A DNA stretch of 64,000 nucleotides from Chionoecetes opilio (Eukaryota; Arthropoda; Malacostraca; Decapoda; Majidae): NCBI GenBank assembly GCA_016584305.1, contig JACEEZ010000090.1:10001-74000 (forward strand), in the 5' to 3' direction. Below the pieces are notes generated by a model. The model saw only the letters and a list, made by a program, of their open reading frames with translations, ran no database searches and was not told where the DNA came from. Numbering within the stretch: the first letter of the stretch is position 1; each line of letters begins with the position of its first letter. Positions 48,466-60,224 of the stretch are shown here, one piece after another. Both the position numbers and the translations under genes were made by a program.

Positions 48466-49570
48466 TCACAGCACCCAGACCTGCTGACACCTCAGAGACC
48501 TCCAGGCACCTCAAACTGACTGCACCCAGAGACACGGGGCCAACACCCCAGACACTGACTGACACCTCAAAACATGACGCACCTAGAACTGACTAAACCC
48601 ACCTCAGAGACCGCTGACACCTCAGAGACCCTACGGCACCTAAACAGGCCCCTCAACACGACGGCACCCCGGGCACCTCAGACACTGCTGACCCTCAGGA
48701 CCTCACCCTCCAGGCACCTCAGAACTAAAGGGCCCCCCAACACTGACTGCACCCAAAGACACTACCGGCCCCTCAGAACTGCGGCACCTCAAACCTGACG
48801 GCCCCTCACGGCACCTAAACCTGACTAAACACCTCAAGACACTGAAACCCCTCAGACACTGACGACACTCGGGCACTGACCACCTCACGGCCCCTAACAG
48901 CACCCTCAGAACCTGACGCCCCTTTAGACCTGACTGACCCTCAAGCCCTACGGCACCTCACCTTGCACCTAAGCACTGCAGCATACGGCACCTCAGACAC
49001 TGTGACCCTCACAGCCCCTGAAAAGCCCCCCAACCCCTCAACACTGACGACCCCCCAAAGAAACCTCAACACTGCTGCACCTAAAGACCTGACGGGCACC
49101 CCCCACAAGGCACCTCAGACGACTCACCTACCGCACCTCGACACGACTGACACCTCAAGACCTATGACCCTCACAAAGGAAACCTAACACTGACTGCCCC
49201 AAGGCCTGACGCCCCTGACCTACAGGCACCTAAACACGACGAACCTCCGCCCCTCTGGACACCTCACAGCCCTCAACACTAAGGGCCCTCACGGCCCTCA
49301 ACACTGACTAAACCTCAGGACCTCAACACTGCGACAAAACCTAAACCCCGGCACCTCAGACACGCAGACACCTCAAACCCCTGAACTGCTGACACTCACA
49401 GCCCTCACACTGACTCACCTCACAGGCCCCTCAACACCTAAAGGCCCCCACCTGACGACACCCACAGGCACCTAAACCTGCTGAAAACCCCTCCCACTAA
49501 AACCCCTCACGGGCACCTCAGACACTGACAGACCCCACGGGCCCCTGCCGACACCCCTCAAGCCCCTGAC
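48466..49570. repeat. 1.1 kb minisatellite (CACCTCAGACACTGACTG-type)
   Basis: Tandem, degenerate units built from CACCTCAGACACTGACTG(A) and CACCTCACAGG, giving a unit of about 24 bp and a higher-order unit of about 48 bp. Many units have lost bases. The Thr/Pro-rich frames through it are repeat products. The edges are noisy GC-rich DNA. Confidence 0.8.
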
Positions 49571-50450
49571 CTGATGAAATAAAAAAAAAACTGCGAATCA
49601 AGGACCTAACATTCCCCCTGTGTTTACGCCCTCCCCCTAACCTGCTGCCCTCCCCCTCGCCCTCCCTCTCCCCACGGCCCTCGCCTCTCCCCCTGCCCTG
49701 GCCCCAACCGCGCCCTCCAGTGCGCCCCAAAGCATTTTGGAAAATTTTTTTTAAAAAAAAAACTTTTCGGAAAGGGGGTTGCTTTAAACTCTTTTGCCCC
49801 CTTTCCCCTTTTTCCCCAACTTCTGTTTCTTTCCTGTCCCTGCCCTTCCCCTCCCAGGGGCCCCCTTTTTTTCCCCTTTAACCCTGCCGCCCTAAGGTTG
49901 TGCCCCTTTAGGGGGCTTTCCTTGGCCCTTCCCCCAAGGCCCCCAGTCAACGATTCGCCCCTGTTTTTCCCCAAAACCCTTAAAAACGTTTTAGGCTGCA
50001 CTAAAAAAAAATCCCCCCCATGGGTAAATGAGTCCTCGCACCCCTTGATTCCCCACGGGGGGCTTTGGGCCCCCCCAAGGGTTTAAAAAGAATTTGGCCC
50101 GTTTTCCTTTTTTAAACCCCCAGGTCAGTGTTCCTTGTTGGGGGGGGGGTGTTGGGTTTTGGGGGAAAAAGGGGGGGGGGGGGGGGGCCTGCCTCTCACT
50201 TTTGTATTTTGAGGGGCTCTCGTAAAAGGACTCGGCCACCTCCTCGCGGCATCCTTGTAAAACTGTCGGGCAGCTGACAACCCCCTGGTTAAAGAAAGAA
50301 AAAAACATTAAGTTACGGTGACAAAAAAAGTAATAAAAAACTTAAAGAATATAAAAAAAAAAAAAATTTAAAATGTAAAAGGTTAAATGTTCTACATTTT
50401 CATTAGTATTCTTTTTAGCTAATTTTCTAAACATTTTACGTAAACTTTAT
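49571..50450. other. Unassigned GC-rich then AT-rich noisy sequence
   Basis: C-rich to about 49,950, with a G run near 50,169-50,187. Open frames on the minus strand are Gly/Arg-rich low complexity. No recognised motif. Confidence 0.35.
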
Positions 50451-50620
50451 TTGCGTCTCTCTCTCTCCTCTCTCTCTCTCTCTCCCCTCTCTCTCTCTCT
50501 CCGTCTCTCTCTCCTTCTCTCTCTCTCTTTTTCCCTCTCTCTCCTTCTCTTCTCTCTCTTTCTCTCTCTCCTCTCTCTCTCTCTCTCTCTTCTCTCTCTT
50601 CCTCTCTCTCTCTTTTCCTT
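50451..50620. repeat. (CT)n microsatellite
   Basis: Pyrimidine dinucleotide array with occasional TTTCC and CCTT interruptions. Confidence 0.9.
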
Positions 50621-51139
50621 CCTTGTAGTCCGGCACTTGTAAAATGATGGGGACTGCCGGATAAAGCACCAAATTTTTTCAGGCCTCTACGGCTCCTAGC
50701 TATGATTCTGAGGGGGGAGCAAATGACCCCCATCACTCAGATGGCTAAAAGGAAGCTTCTTTATTTTTTGACATTTCCGCTGTGGAAATTAGGTAAGGGT
50801 TTTTTTTAAAAGAATATCAAAAGGAATTTTTTTTGGATCAGTTTTTTATTATTATTTTTAAAAACTCCAAAACCCAATTTCCAAATAGGGCTGTCAAAAA
50901 AAATAATTCATATTTATTCGATTTTAAATCCCCTGGGGCATCGCGAAATGCCATGTAGTTTATTAGCAAAACACAAATTTAAAAACACTCTTGCATTCAA
51001 AAGACAGTGGTTAAATCTACTACGGTCATTTGAAAAATTAAGTTTTCATTAAGCCATTATACAAAAATCATTTTCTTCCTGACAGCTCGGAAAGCCATGC
51101 CCCTTTTTTAAAGCCCTATCACAATGCAGGTATGATTAA
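50621..51139. other. Unassigned AT-rich spacer
   Basis: No motif recognised. It lies immediately downstream of the HEEADT-family fragment and could hold its 3' untranslated part. Confidence 0.4.
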
Positions 51140-52511
51140 ATTGAATTATGTTCTACTTCTCACTTTGCAGCTGCACAGTTGGGTCTTTTTCCACGGGCTT
51201 TCTTGCATAAACCCTCTCCCGCCACAACCTCAGCCTTTTGCAGGCACATTTCAAAAGTTCACTTACACCCTTTTGCTGCCGCGGGCTGCGAGCCCCAACG
51301 GGAAACCCAGGCTTTGTTTCTGCATCCATGCCCCCAACCGCACCCTTCAGGTTGGTTCTGTTGTTGGGCTGGTGACGGGTTGTCCATGCCAGCCTGGTAA
51401 CTGCACGCTTGGTGTGCTGCGCAGGCCTGTTTTTTTGGGGGAAATTTTTTCCCATCTTTTCTTTTTTTTTCTGGGAACTTCCTTTCTTGCTTCATTCACC
51501 GAACCAAGGGGGGGTCTTGTCATATAAAACGACTGAAAAACGTTCCAGCTCTGGAACTCCTGCAATCCAGGGTGATTTGTGCATGTGGATTTTCCCTACG
51601 ATAAGTTAAAGGCCTTTACTTGGGTATAGGCCCCCATGCTTCCCAACCGATTTTTTTTCCCTTTCCAAAAAAAGAAGAATCGTATCACCCTGTAAAGCTG
51701 TGGAACACGGGTAGCGCTGTGGCTTCTCTTTGCCCAGAGTACTACGATGGCATTGTGTGTGGAAAAGGGAAGTTCTTGCCATGCCGAAGGCGCCCAGATT
51801 CGCCGATGATACTTGCTGGCTAAAAGTGTATTTTCCCGATGGATGCAAAACGTCAGTACCACGGTGCTCCCAAAGCATGGGTGCCCCACTCTCTGGGGCA
51901 TTTTGTAATGGACCAAAATTTTTGTGTCTGCCTTTTCGTGGTCACAGGCGGCATCAGGGGTCAGTGCCACTGCAGCACAGAGGCTCCGATGTTGCAAAGA
52001 CCTGTTTCCGCCGGGGAAAAGGTAGTGGATACATCTTCTCTGATAAACTAAAGAGTTCTCCTTGTTTTTGGGCCCACGCGGAAATGGGCCCCAATTGCCT
52101 GGGACCTTGGTCGGGCCCTCCCCTTCCTTCGTACCCCTTTCCCCCGTTTCTCTCTGGTTGATTCTTTGATACTGTTGTCCAGGCCCCTGTCCCAACCACT
52201 CTACTCTCAAGGGTTTCCGTTGCCTCATGTGTGGGGACAAACACTCCACTTGCATAATCGTCAAAGTGTGAGCCAGCACTGGGAGAGTGTCCACAGCAGC
52301 ACCTCGAGCCTCTAACATAAAAGGGCAGGGTTCTTCTTGCGTTTTCGGCCAGAATTTGGGAAAATGGGGACTTTTTTTCCCTTGTCGCAGCTTCCCTTTT
52401 CAGCCAAAAAAGGAGGGTAGGGGTGATTCTCATGCTTGAAGAGGTGCCCGTCCCCTCACGGTGCTGTGTGCTTTTAGGACGGGAAAGAGGGCCCGTCATC
52501 CTTCGCTGCAT
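51140..52511 (-). pseudogene. HEEADT-family protein fragment (FEN1/PIN-like plus Cys-rich tail)
   Basis: It resembles a multicopy protein family of unknown function in marine invertebrates. N to C on the minus strand: an EARGAAVDTLP / FDDYASGVFVP segment (52,230-52,320), then ERNGGKGYEGRG and KVPGNW (52,070-52,160). Next come NKEN/QGELFSLSEK and CDHEKADTKILVH (51,905-51,945), then LTFCIHREN and KYHRRIWA. ALPVFHSFTGCDT-like and FLEREKKS follow, then LYDKTPPLGSVNEARKE and a C-terminal Cys/Lys stretch (CACKKA.., about 51,190-51,250). HEEADT and the following acidic 'DTDV' block resemble the acidic residues of FEN1/PIN nucleases; that link is my inference. Several frameshifts; it is probably dead or badly sequenced. 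Confidence 0.7.
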
Positions 52512-53417
52512 TGTCCACCTGTTTATTTTCGCTTTGGTTTGGCGTCTGAACAGGGCTTTGTTTTTTTTTTTTGGGGGGTCAGGATGGAGTGTGTAGCTCT
52601 GTCAACACGGGTTCTTGTTTCCTACTGCTTTAAAAACTTAATAACAAACTAGTGATGTTTGCTATACGGAATTTTCTTTTCCCTTTAAAAGGCGATTTGA
52701 TTTATCAAGTTTTTCTAAGTAAAAATTACCGTTATCCAAAATGGTTCATAAGGCTTTCTATAATTGGTCGTTTTTTTCCCCCTCTAAAAATCATAGCTGG
52801 CCCTGTAAATCCCTAAACAAAATTTTGGTGTTTTTACCGGGCATGCCCCCATCCTCTTGAAATCGGGTCCTTAGGGGCCCGGACTATGCCGTCATTTCCC
52901 CTGCTTGCGTGCCCTTTGAAAGACGTGCGTCTCTGTTAGCAAAGTTTCGGAGCCCCCAATTCTTTTGGCGGCTCTGAGGGGTGGTGCCCAATTTATAGAA
53001 CTTTTCGAAACAAAGTTTTGCAATCAAAAATGCTGTTTCAAGGTTTTTTTTTAAAATATATTTTTTCATGATTCGGGAAAGAAAATATTATATGGAAGTC
53101 TACATGATGTAAAAAAATTTTGTTTTTCCGTTTTTTGAAGGGGGAACAGGGGCTCGCTCTTGATGTGCTCACCACCACCACTCCCTATAGGTTTTTTTTC
53201 CTGAGTTTTTTCTCGTGTTCTCTAGTTCAACCCCTCTCACGTCCCCCTCTAGTAGCACTATATACCACCCTTCCTAAGCATCACGCTACGCCACCAACGC
53301 ACGATAAAAAGACGCACGTAAAAAATCGGGGTCTGAAACCGGGTTAAAATATGAACATGAATACCCATGTCAATTACCCTAACCGAATAAAAAACGAATA
53401 AATAAGGAATGGTTTTC
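52512..53417. other. Unassigned
   Basis: Mixed AT-rich and C-rich sequence between two minus-strand protein fragments. Nothing recognised; the upstream part of the HEEADT-family gene may lie here unread. Confidence 0.4.
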
Positions 53418-53771
53418 CTAACAAAGTACCTTGCACTCCTGTAGTGATGTGGGGGTCTCGCCATGCGTCCCTTTGGGCTGGAGTACGAGGGAGGGCTGGG
53501 GAAAGGGACGGGGATTGCGCATGGTTTGAGTCAGGGCGCTTCCCGGGCGGGCCATGGTAACGTTGACAAGCTTGAAATCTTCCTCCTTAAAGTGCACCGC
53601 AGACAAAGCCTTGTCAATGTTAAAATCTTTCTGTGGCGCAAATTTTTCCTTTTCCACTTTCCCCTGTGGGGAACGTTCATTGTGCTTTGGTATAGAAAAA
53701 ACCTTTTGACTTAAACCCCCACCTGAGTTTGTTCGGAGAAAAAATTTTTCTTGCACCCCACGACACAACAC
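53418..53771 (-). pseudogene. THAP zinc-finger domain fragment
   Basis: THAP domains are C2CH zinc fingers that bind DNA and occur in host regulators and P-element-type transposases. The minus-strand frame of 117 codons shows NSGGGLS..FSIPKHNERS (residues about 15-34), KDFNIDK (48-54) and AVHFKEEDFKLVNV (58-71), matching the 'FP....R..W' and 'C..HF...DF' parts. The Cys before VHF falls one base out of frame, consistent with a single-base loss. After the domain it reads QPSLVLQPKGTHGETPTSL, a plausible linker. Whether it belonged to a transposase or a host gene cannot be told. Confidence 0.6.
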
Positions 53772-54331
53772 TTAAAAACCCTTTGTTAAGTGCACGTTAA
53801 CCGCGGCGGTCTATAAAACACTGGCCCTCGGGGTTTGAAATACGGCCTGCGGCTCCGGCAGCAATTGTCGTACCGGGGCCCAAAATGATTATTTAAAAAA
53901 CTTAAAAATAACATCAATCTTAAAAATAAATGCTCATACCTTCATTGAAACCGAAAATATTCTTTTTTGTTAAAAAAAATGTATCTACTTTTAGCGAGAT
54001 ATAAAGAAAGGGGCCTCTCGCGACAAATGAGGGGAAAATGTGATCAAAAATCCCCTAAAGGGTATACCCCCTCTATGAAACAACATATCTCTTTTTACCC
54101 CCGTTGTTAACTAATCCAAAGACAACGGGTAGGGGCGTTATATTTTGCTCATGCTGAGTGGCTGACGACTAAAATGACGTCCCCAAGCCCGAATCCAATT
54201 TTTTTCTCAAATGGCAGCCAACCCAAAAGCAGCCCGGCCCGCTTTTAAAAAAACTTTTAATCCTATCCCTCCCAGATAAACTTTCTGCTTTCCCCGTCCT
54301 TCCAACAAGTAAGTTATTCCCTAACTAATTT
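53772..54331. other. Unassigned
   Basis: AT-rich noisy sequence, no recognised motif. Confidence 0.4.
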
Positions 54332-54412
54332 AGAGAGAGAGAGAGAGAAGGGGAAAAGGGGGAGAGAGAGAGAGAAGGGAGAGGAGAAAGGAGAAGAAGA
54401 GAGAGGAAAAGC

Positions 54413-54446
<34 letters not shown>

Positions 54447-54450
54447 AGAA
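54332..54450. repeat. (GA)n microsatellite
   Basis: GA dinucleotide array with GGGG and AAAA interruptions. Confidence 0.9.
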
Positions 54451-56689
54451 ACATCGTTGCCCTTAATTAACAGTCGTAATGGGCAAAAATTTGTTACGTC
54501 ATTATTTTATGAATCCAAAAATTTACCATCACTCACACGAAACCAATGCCTACAAAAATAAAATGATAAATAAAACTAGTAAAGTAAAATATAATAAAAT
54601 TATTAATCCTTTTTTTTCATTATTATCTTTTCTTTAAAGTATGTTTTTCATGTTTTTAGAAACTAAAATTTTTTTGGGTTATGGGAAAGGGTCTGCCATT
54701 GTAGATTTTTCCCAAAAAAAGGAATTTGTCAAGGGTTTCCAGTTTTGGGGCCCCCCCCCCATTGAATGTACACTACTAAAAAATCCTTTTTCTATCAATT
54801 TTTGTGATTTCTTCACGAAAAGAAAATTCCGATTTTCATGTCTTAAAAAACTTCACTTTTTTTGGGTTTTGGGGGGGGTCCGCCCCTTTTTGGTTATGCC
54901 CCAAAAAGCAAAATTTTTCCAGGGTTCCAGTTTGGCACCCCCTTCCAATTTAATGTACATATTAAAAATCTTCTACCAAAGGGTTTGTGACTTCTTCCAA
55001 AATTAAATTACCCCCTTTGCTTCTTTCAAACCCACTAATAGCGAGTGGGGGAATCTCAGCACTGGGGGGATGGATACCCCTCTTTCTTTTCACTTTTTTC
55101 CTGTTTCCTCAAAGATATCACGGTGTGTAAATTTTTAACATCTAAAAACCGTCACCTCACTGACCTGGGACCCACTCCTTCCACTCCTCCCACACCCCGA
55201 GTTTCCCCTCCAGTTCTTCTTAATCCTGCATAATTTGGGCCTTTTTAATCGGGGCTCTTTTCTTATTACATTCTATTTCCTTTTCCGTTAAAACCCCGGG
55301 GAAATGCGGGGGCAAAAAATTTTTTTTGTGCCCCCCAGTGGGGATGTGAGTAAAATGACCAAACATAATTTGGATGAAATTACTCAACGTCAAGGTAGTA
55401 AAAAAACCCCTCCGGGATATTCTATTTTTTCCCAAACGTTGGGGGGTTTTGGGGTGCTTGTGGCGGGAGTTAAACTCTGGGGCGAATAACCAAAAACCCC
55501 TGGCGAGAGACTGTTGGGGGAATCAGGGTGCCATCCTTTATTTTTCCCGATTTTTTAGGGGGTATTTAAGTATTTCTCCAGTAGTTTTTTCTCAAGGGAA
55601 GCAAGGTACCCTTTTACCGTACCTTGAATAAACTACTGGGAAAAACTTGAACAATCCCCCCCAATCCCAAAAAAAAAAATTCCCAAAACCAGGCCTAGAT
55701 CAAAGTCTTGGAAAAAACCCAAAGGGGTGGGATATCTCGCGTACGGTTTGTTAGGGGATTTGGGGGGTTTTATCGAGGACTGACATCATAGCGTATATTG
55801 ACACAGCTTTGTAGACTTTTACGAATTTGGCGCGTTTTTTTTATCAAAATTTAAAAATTTCTCTTCGGAAGGCTTGCCCCATCGCCCCGCAAGCTTCGGA
55901 AAGCTTCCGACCCACGGGTTTTTAAACAAAAACCCCGATTTCACAATGGGCGCTGTTACTAACTGTCCCCCCAACCTCCACCTTGTAAATAAATATTCCT
56001 TTTTTTTCAGAATAAATCTAAAAAATTATCTCCTCTGTACCTTCTTTTTTTTTTTGTCATGAAAAATTTTCCTGAAATATTTTTAACAATTTCCCTCATC
56101 ATTGCTCCCATAAATTTAAAACCCAGACTATATTCCTAAAAATTAAAAACTCCTATAACGCTAAACGTTAGTCTCAAGCCCTTCTTATTTCTTGCCATAT
56201 AGGGCTGAAACCTCTTTCTTAAATTTTTAGGGCCCGTACCTGCCCCAAAAACCTTTTTTCATTCCCCCCGTTTTCCCCTCCCATTTTTGCTCTTGCTATC
56301 ATCTGTTTTTATAACTTTTTAAAACACACTGCAATTTTTCTCTTGCATTAAGCGCAAATCCATTACCTCGCCTCCTAACCCTTCTTGTGAATAACTTTCC
56401 CCCACACCTCAACCTCCGGGTTTAAAAATCTTTCCTGACATATCCAAAAGTTTCGTTAAAGCTTTTTACAAAAACTTCTACTCTATTTATTCCTCTCAGG
56501 AAATTTGATCCTGTTTAAATACTCCTAAATTTTGTATGTAAACCCCTTTAAGCACCCTCTTCTTCTTGTCCCCTTTTCCCCTTTTCTTAACTGCCCCCTC
56601 CTCTCCTGTTTTTACGACCTTTATTCTCTGCCTTTTAAAAATCCTCCCAGTGTCCAAATTTTTTTTTTAACCCCCACCTCTGTCTAAAT
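54451..56689. other. Unassigned noisy sequence with a degenerate tandem duplication
   Basis: The segment 54,676-54,830 (CAAGGGTTTCCAGTTTTGGG .. TTGAATGTACA .. TGTGATTTCTTC) recurs in weaker form at 54,885-55,020 (CCAGGGTTCCAGTTTGG .. TTTAATGTACAT .. TGTGACTTCTTC). The rest, to 56,689, is pyrimidine-rich and shows no motif. Confidence 0.45.
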
Positions 56690-56698
56690 TGTTTATTA

Positions 56699-56730
<32 letters not shown>

Positions 56731-56888
56731 TTTATTTTATATTAATAATTTATATTATATTAATTTTAAAATTATAATTTTTTATATATATTAATATATA
56801 TATATATTTATATATATATATTTATATATATATATTTTATATATATATTAGATATATATATATGTAATATTATAATTTTATATATTGT
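56690..56888. repeat. (TTA)n then (TA)n microsatellite
   Basis: ATTATTATT units (56,698-56,740) grade into TATA repeats to 56,888, where a ~600 bp direct repeat starts. Confidence 0.88.
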
Positions 56889-57460
56889 TACCAGGGGACT
56901 CACCCTTTTTTTAGCGCCCCTAAGGCGCCCCCCGTAACCACTTAACTCCTGACGGGGGCTCAGTAAGAAACCTGAGGGGAATAACTGTCTTTACCTTGAT
57001 GGCCCTTTACATTCTCCCGGGGGAAGAGGACACTGAGCACAAAAGGTATTACACGTCAATTTTAATGGCGAGGTCACATAAAAACCCGTACTCTTGAGGG
57101 GAAGTGGCAGGGCTCACATGGTCCCCCCTGTCTAAAAGGTTGTCTAACCCCACCTGGGGCTTTACTAAAAACACAAACAACGGTCTGCTTTTAAAGCGAG
57201 CCCTGACTTAGAGGCCTCATTCTCCTGACGCCGTGCAGATACCCAAGGGCGGCGCTGTGGTCGCCCGCCCCCCCAAAAACCCCTTCCCGGTTCGTGTCTC
57301 CGACCACCTGTTTTCTCTCGCCCCACCCTAACCGGGTGCCGCCGCTACCAGGCCCCTCGGCCCGTGCACGCACTCGTACACCAAACAATGGAAAATTCCT
57401 CCGCCCACTACACACAGCATACGGACACTTTTCTGCACGTAAAATTTTCCTCCTTCTCCG
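56889..57460 (+). repeat. Direct repeat R1 (pair with 59,336-59,950), possible LTR
   Basis: Shared ordered blocks are GTTACC..GG.ACTCACC, GTACTCTTGA.GGG, AAAGGTTGTCTAACC, TTTAAAGCGAG, ATTCTCCTGACGCCG..GCAGATACC, AAGGGCGGCGCTG, GGGTGCCGCCGCTACCA and CGGACACTT..CTGC. The two copies lie 2.45 kb apart in the same orientation. Start TGTTACC in this copy fits an LTR start, but no polyprotein was recognised between them. Confidence 0.7.
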
Positions 57461-57540
57461 AACCGTCCCCCGCTGTTTCCCTTTTCCTAAATCCTTTATC
57501 CTAAAAAATACTAAAAGGAAAGAAAAGGGAAAACCCTAGT

Positions 57541-57830
57541 TCACAAATTAACCCCAAAAAAATCCTAAAAAAAGGGGCCCCCCAAAACTCATTAACACAC
57601 CCACTCAAAAACCAAACAACCACCCAACCTTATAGCTCCAATTAATTCCCTCCTCGCCCGCCCACCCCCAAAAGTGTTTTGGGGGTCCAAATTAACACAA
57701 AAAAAAATCCTAAAAAGAAGGGGCCCCAAATCTCATTAAAAACCCCCTACTCAAACCAAAATTCCCCAAAGCCTTTTCTCCAATTAAGTCCCACCATCGC
57801 CTCCCACCGCCAACAAAATGTTTGGGAGGG
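57541..57830 (+). repeat. Tandem duplication, ~150 bp unit x2
   Basis: Unit landmarks are CAAATTAAC, AAAAATCCTAAAAA, GGGGCCCC, CTCATTAA, TCCAATTAA and CCACC/CCGCC..AAAA.TGTTT.GG, present twice (from 57,544 and from 57,688). Confidence 0.7.
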
Positions 57831-57914
57831 CCGCCAGGCCCCCCCCTCTTCACACGCGAGACACCGCAGGAACTCCGCTGCCCCTCTATCAGGCGCCACA
57901 AACCCAGGGGACGC

Positions 57915-58155
57915 GTCCTCTACCCTGGGGTTGCCTCAGAGGTAACCACGGCCCAAAATCACTCCCCTTGGCCCCGCAGTTCTTTCTCTCTGCTCCACTG
58001 CTCATCTCCGCGGCAAAGGGCGCCCAAGCCACGGGGACCGGGCCCCTAACCCCCGGGGGTCGCCTCAAGATAAACCCCGGCCCCAAGAGTCACTCTCCTT
58101 GGGGCCCCTAGCTCTCCCCCTGCTCCAGCTGCCGTCTCCGCGGCCAAGGGCGCCA
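57915..58155 (+). repeat. Tandem duplication, ~130 bp unit x2 (GC-rich)
   Basis: CCCTGGGGTTGCCTCAGA..AACCACGGCCC, CACTC.CCTTGG, CTGCTCCA and CTCCGCGGCAAAGGGCGCC form the first unit (57,925-58,026); near-identical blocks follow at 58,052-58,154. Confidence 0.72.
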
Positions 58156-59335
58156 CGACTTCCTGACCGACCTGCCCTCCACTCAAAGCGCCGGTGACGT
58201 GCAGGACCCCAACACAACACGCTTGGTAGAGGGCACGATGCATCCCTCCCCGTCGCCCCCGCCACAGCTTCGCGGGGGCCACACACTGTCCGCCATCCTC
58301 CTGTAGACGCAGCAGAGGCAGGGAGGGGACTCTTTTTTCATCCCCACTCTCCGAGGGCCCCCCTGTTTGTTTGCCGGGTTCCCCCGTTTTACCCCTCCGG
58401 CGGCTCTTCTTCCGGGGTTTTATGCCGAAACGAAGTGACGGGGTCTTTCCCCCCCTCCGGGCGCTTGATCCGCACTAGCCAACGGCAGGCCGCCTTCCTC
58501 CGTTGGCGCTTGTTCCGCACCCCCCCGGGGGGGCAAGAGCGGGGGTGTGATAAGATCCGCGCCCGCCCCCCCCGTTTCCATGGGGAGCCACTGTATCCGC
58601 GCGTGTGCCGACTCCCCCAAACCACTGAAACCTTCATACTGCAACTCGCCTACGGACACTTTTTTCTCAATTCGAGGCCAGCGCACTCTTCCACGGCCAC
58701 TACCCGTGCAGGGGCGTCATCTGGGAACAAGGGCACTCTTTTTTCCCCGCCACCCTTACGCTTTTCTCCAAAAAACCACGCCCTTGCTTGCATCAGGGGT
58801 TCCGGGCCCAGGGGAAAAGATTCCTCCTCGCGGGGACGTAAACAACAGTGTCCTTCACTGCTCCCTACCGATTTCCACGCCCACTGTCCCTTTCGAGATG
58901 TACAGGGGCCCCCCACGCCCTGGTCGCTGGGTGGCTTCAGCGGGGACGTCCCCTTTCCCCGCGCGCATGCCCCTTTAGTATCCTGCCTCGCGTCACCGGT
59001 CCTCGGTTAAGCCTTTTCGTGTGTCTCTCACTTCATTTAAATTCGTTCATTTTACTAAATTTTTTATTTTTTCCTAAAAAACCTTTCTTTTCCCCAGTCT
59101 CTCATTTTCATTTCTATTTGGCTCATCATTTTTTCTCATCATGGCCATGATCCTGTTTTTGTCCATCTCTCCCCATCCGCCATTTAAACGCGCCACTTTC
59201 TTCCCCAGTGACGTCACAAGGGGGTCGACTCGCCTTCTCTTTCTTCCTTGCCCGCCATCTTGAATGCGGGTTTCAAAGCATACCGGCCCATATTTTTTTA
59301 CAATCCAAACCCCCCCAAATTCTGACAACCAAGTT
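58156..59335. other. Unassigned GC-rich then AT-rich sequence
   Basis: Open frames up to 191 codons on the plus strand (58,435-59,010) and several on the minus strand all lack recognised domains; high GC makes long frames likely by chance. It lies between the R1/R2 repeats and may be the interior of an unknown element. Confidence 0.35.
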
Positions 59336-59950
59336 ACCCCTGGCACTCACCTTTCTTATCGCCCCAAAAGGGGCCCCCACGAAACCCCTCCTGAAGGGGC
59401 TCGGTACTCCTGAAGGGGCTCGGGGAGAAACCCCGAAGGCGAGTAACTTCTTCACCGTGATGCCCCTTTTTCATTCCCCGGAGGGAAAAAGGACACGACA
59501 CCGGTATTTCCCGCTAATTTTTTAAAGCGAGGGCACAAAACCGTACTCTTGAAGGGGGAGAGTGACAGGGGACCACATGGGGCCCTCTTCTAAAGGTTGT
59601 CTAACCACCACTGGAGGCTTTACGTGGAACGACCACAAAACCTACTTTGGGTTTAAAGCGAGGCCTGACTTACAGGCACCATTCTCCTGACGCCGCTGCA
59701 GATACCCAAGGGCGGCGCTGGGGGGGGGGTCGCCCCCCTCCCAAGACTACCCTTTCCCGGTCTCTTCTCCGACCGCTTGTTCTCCGCCCCCCTCAGCCGG
59801 GTGCCGCCGCTACCATGGCAACGGCCCCAGTCGGCCGCGTCACCACTCGTACACACAAACAGACGGACCTTCCCCCGCCCCACAAGTACACCAGACATCG
59901 GACACTTCCCTGCGGGGGGGAACAATATTTTACGTGTCGGATACGGCTTG
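59336..59950 (+). repeat. Direct repeat R2 (pair with 56,889-57,460)
   Basis: Same ordered blocks as R1, in places cleaner (GGGTGCCGCCGCTACCATGG). Contains a local doubling of TCCTGAAGGGGCTCGG (59,388-59,420) that is absent from R1. Confidence 0.7.
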
Positions 59951-60224
59951 TGGCGTATCTGGTACGTTAACTTGGGGTTGTATATTTTATGTACGTGCTT
60001 CTAAATTGGGAATCGCCGTACATTTGCCAAATGTCGACCATTCTGTATTTCCTTTTAAAAATTTTCTTTTATGGTGATGCCGTGCTTTTTCTAGTAGGGG
60101 ATTTTTTGTCACCTAAAGTGTTTCGTAGGTTTCCTTTCCAAAAGAAAAAATTATCAAAATTTTCAACCGATGTGGAACCCACGACCCAAGAAAGAAAAAA
60201 ATACATATTTAAAAAAAAAAGAAA

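Noticed and set aside
48574..49187. Thr/Pro-rich frames in the CACCTCAGACACTG array
   Set aside because: Repeat translation.
57818..59010. Long GC-rich open frames (up to 191 codons) considered as host exons
   Set aside because: Open on both strands and several frames, no recognised domain, and overlapping tandem duplications.
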